Shown one piece after another: positions 63,411 through 64,000 of a stretch of 64,000 bases of DNA (position 1 is the stretch's first letter; each line of letters starts with the position of its first letter). Made by a program: the position numbers and the translations under genes. The stretch is from Chionis minor (Eukaryota > Chordata > Aves > Charadriiformes > Chionididae), in assembly GCA_013398295.1 (NCBI GenBank), contig VZSF01003173.1, forward strand, positions 250,492 through 314,491. Direction: 5' to 3'. Under the pieces are notes generated by a model, which searched no databases, had not been told where the DNA came from, and worked only from the letters and a program-made list of their open reading frames with translations.

Positions 63411-64000
63411 AGACAGGCAAATGCAAAGATGAAAGCAAGAGTATTACACATACAGCAATAGCACCTTTATGGTACAGGTGGATGTAAGGGAACATGAATA
63501 AGGAGAAAGGAAAGAAAAAAGGAACAGCTGCTCATCAAACATTTCAGTATATATGAGAATTCCTCAGTAATCATTTCATGGAGAAACTGAACTGCTTTGT
63601 GCATCTATGTTTGCACATAATATGTGCAAATAATATGTTTTTAAGAACACAACTCATACTTTGGAATATTTGGAAATGTAATATGGAATATTTTTACATG
63701 GCAATATTGATGATGTGTAAAGAAATTGTCACTGTCTTGAAAGGATGGTTTGCAATTAATACATAAATACATTAAATAATCATTAATACATTGAAGAAGT
63801 AAATACAGGGCTCTCTGTCTCATCATGAAATGAGAATTTGATGTGGAAAACCCCCATATGTATAGATATAAAGACATTATCCTTAAAATAATCAGTAACC
63901 TTTTGATGAATTAACACAATTTTAGTGCGTCTATCACTCAGGAGACTATAACAGCATAGTGTAAATCAGAAGTATAATAAGAAAATAAAAACACCCACAT
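63411..64000. other. AT-rich unique DNA, no gene recognised
   Basis: No repeat family or convincing coding frame seen. Confidence 0.5.

Noticed and set aside
1..64000. CRISPR arrays, bacterial operons, tRNA or rRNA genes
   Set aside because: No spaced direct repeats, ribosome-binding sites with long frames, or cloverleaf sequences were seen; the CR1 and LTR content shows vertebrate nuclear DNA.

Overview
The window looks like nuclear DNA of a bird. It is AT-rich, has no recognisable host protein-coding gene on either strand, and carries many pieces of the CR1 (chicken repeat 1) LINE. These are recognised by their reverse-transcriptase and endonuclease motifs and by the 3' tail of ATTCTATG-type octamers. 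It also holds several LTRs of avian endogenous-retrovirus type. The LTR families present, and the dominance of CR1 with no SINEs seen, fit a neoavian bird; I cannot name the species.

Layout. 1-10920: AT-rich, no element I recognise. 10921-14275: an almost full-length CR1 on the minus strand with a remnant of ORF1 (esterase) and a decayed ORF2 (endonuclease and reverse transcriptase). 14276-17005: unassigned. 17006-20628: two identical 1811-bp direct copies joined by a single N, each holding a solo LTR; this is probably an assembly duplication. 20733-24240: a minus-strand CR1 fragment head-to-head with a plus-strand CR1 that is itself a chimera of two copies. 24250-25490: a GC-richer, CA-rich block that I read as a possible ERV LTR. 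25643-26151: a second LTR. 28625-29314: a plus-strand CR1 of another subfamily. 32995-34315: a probable long LTR. 35428-35742 and 37190-37625: short CR1 fragments. 37626-60117: mostly unique AT-rich DNA with one LTR fragment (45680-46101). 60118-60970: a minus-strand CR1 tail. 62165-63410: an old CR1 interrupted by an LTR. 63411-64000: unassigned.

Nothing works together as a pathway: all recognisable coding sequence is dead retroelement. The points most worth a second look are these. (1) All three single-N positions are flanked by repeated sequence, a mark of unmerged contig overlaps. (2) Two CR1 copies 36 kb apart, in opposite orientations, share both an 11-nt deletion and the same 5' breakpoint to the base. 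This suggests a short, non-autonomous CR1 lineage with a fixed 5' end. (3) A CR1 chimera has a junction lying at that same breakpoint, as expected from a template switch during reverse transcription. I found no convincing new gene system.
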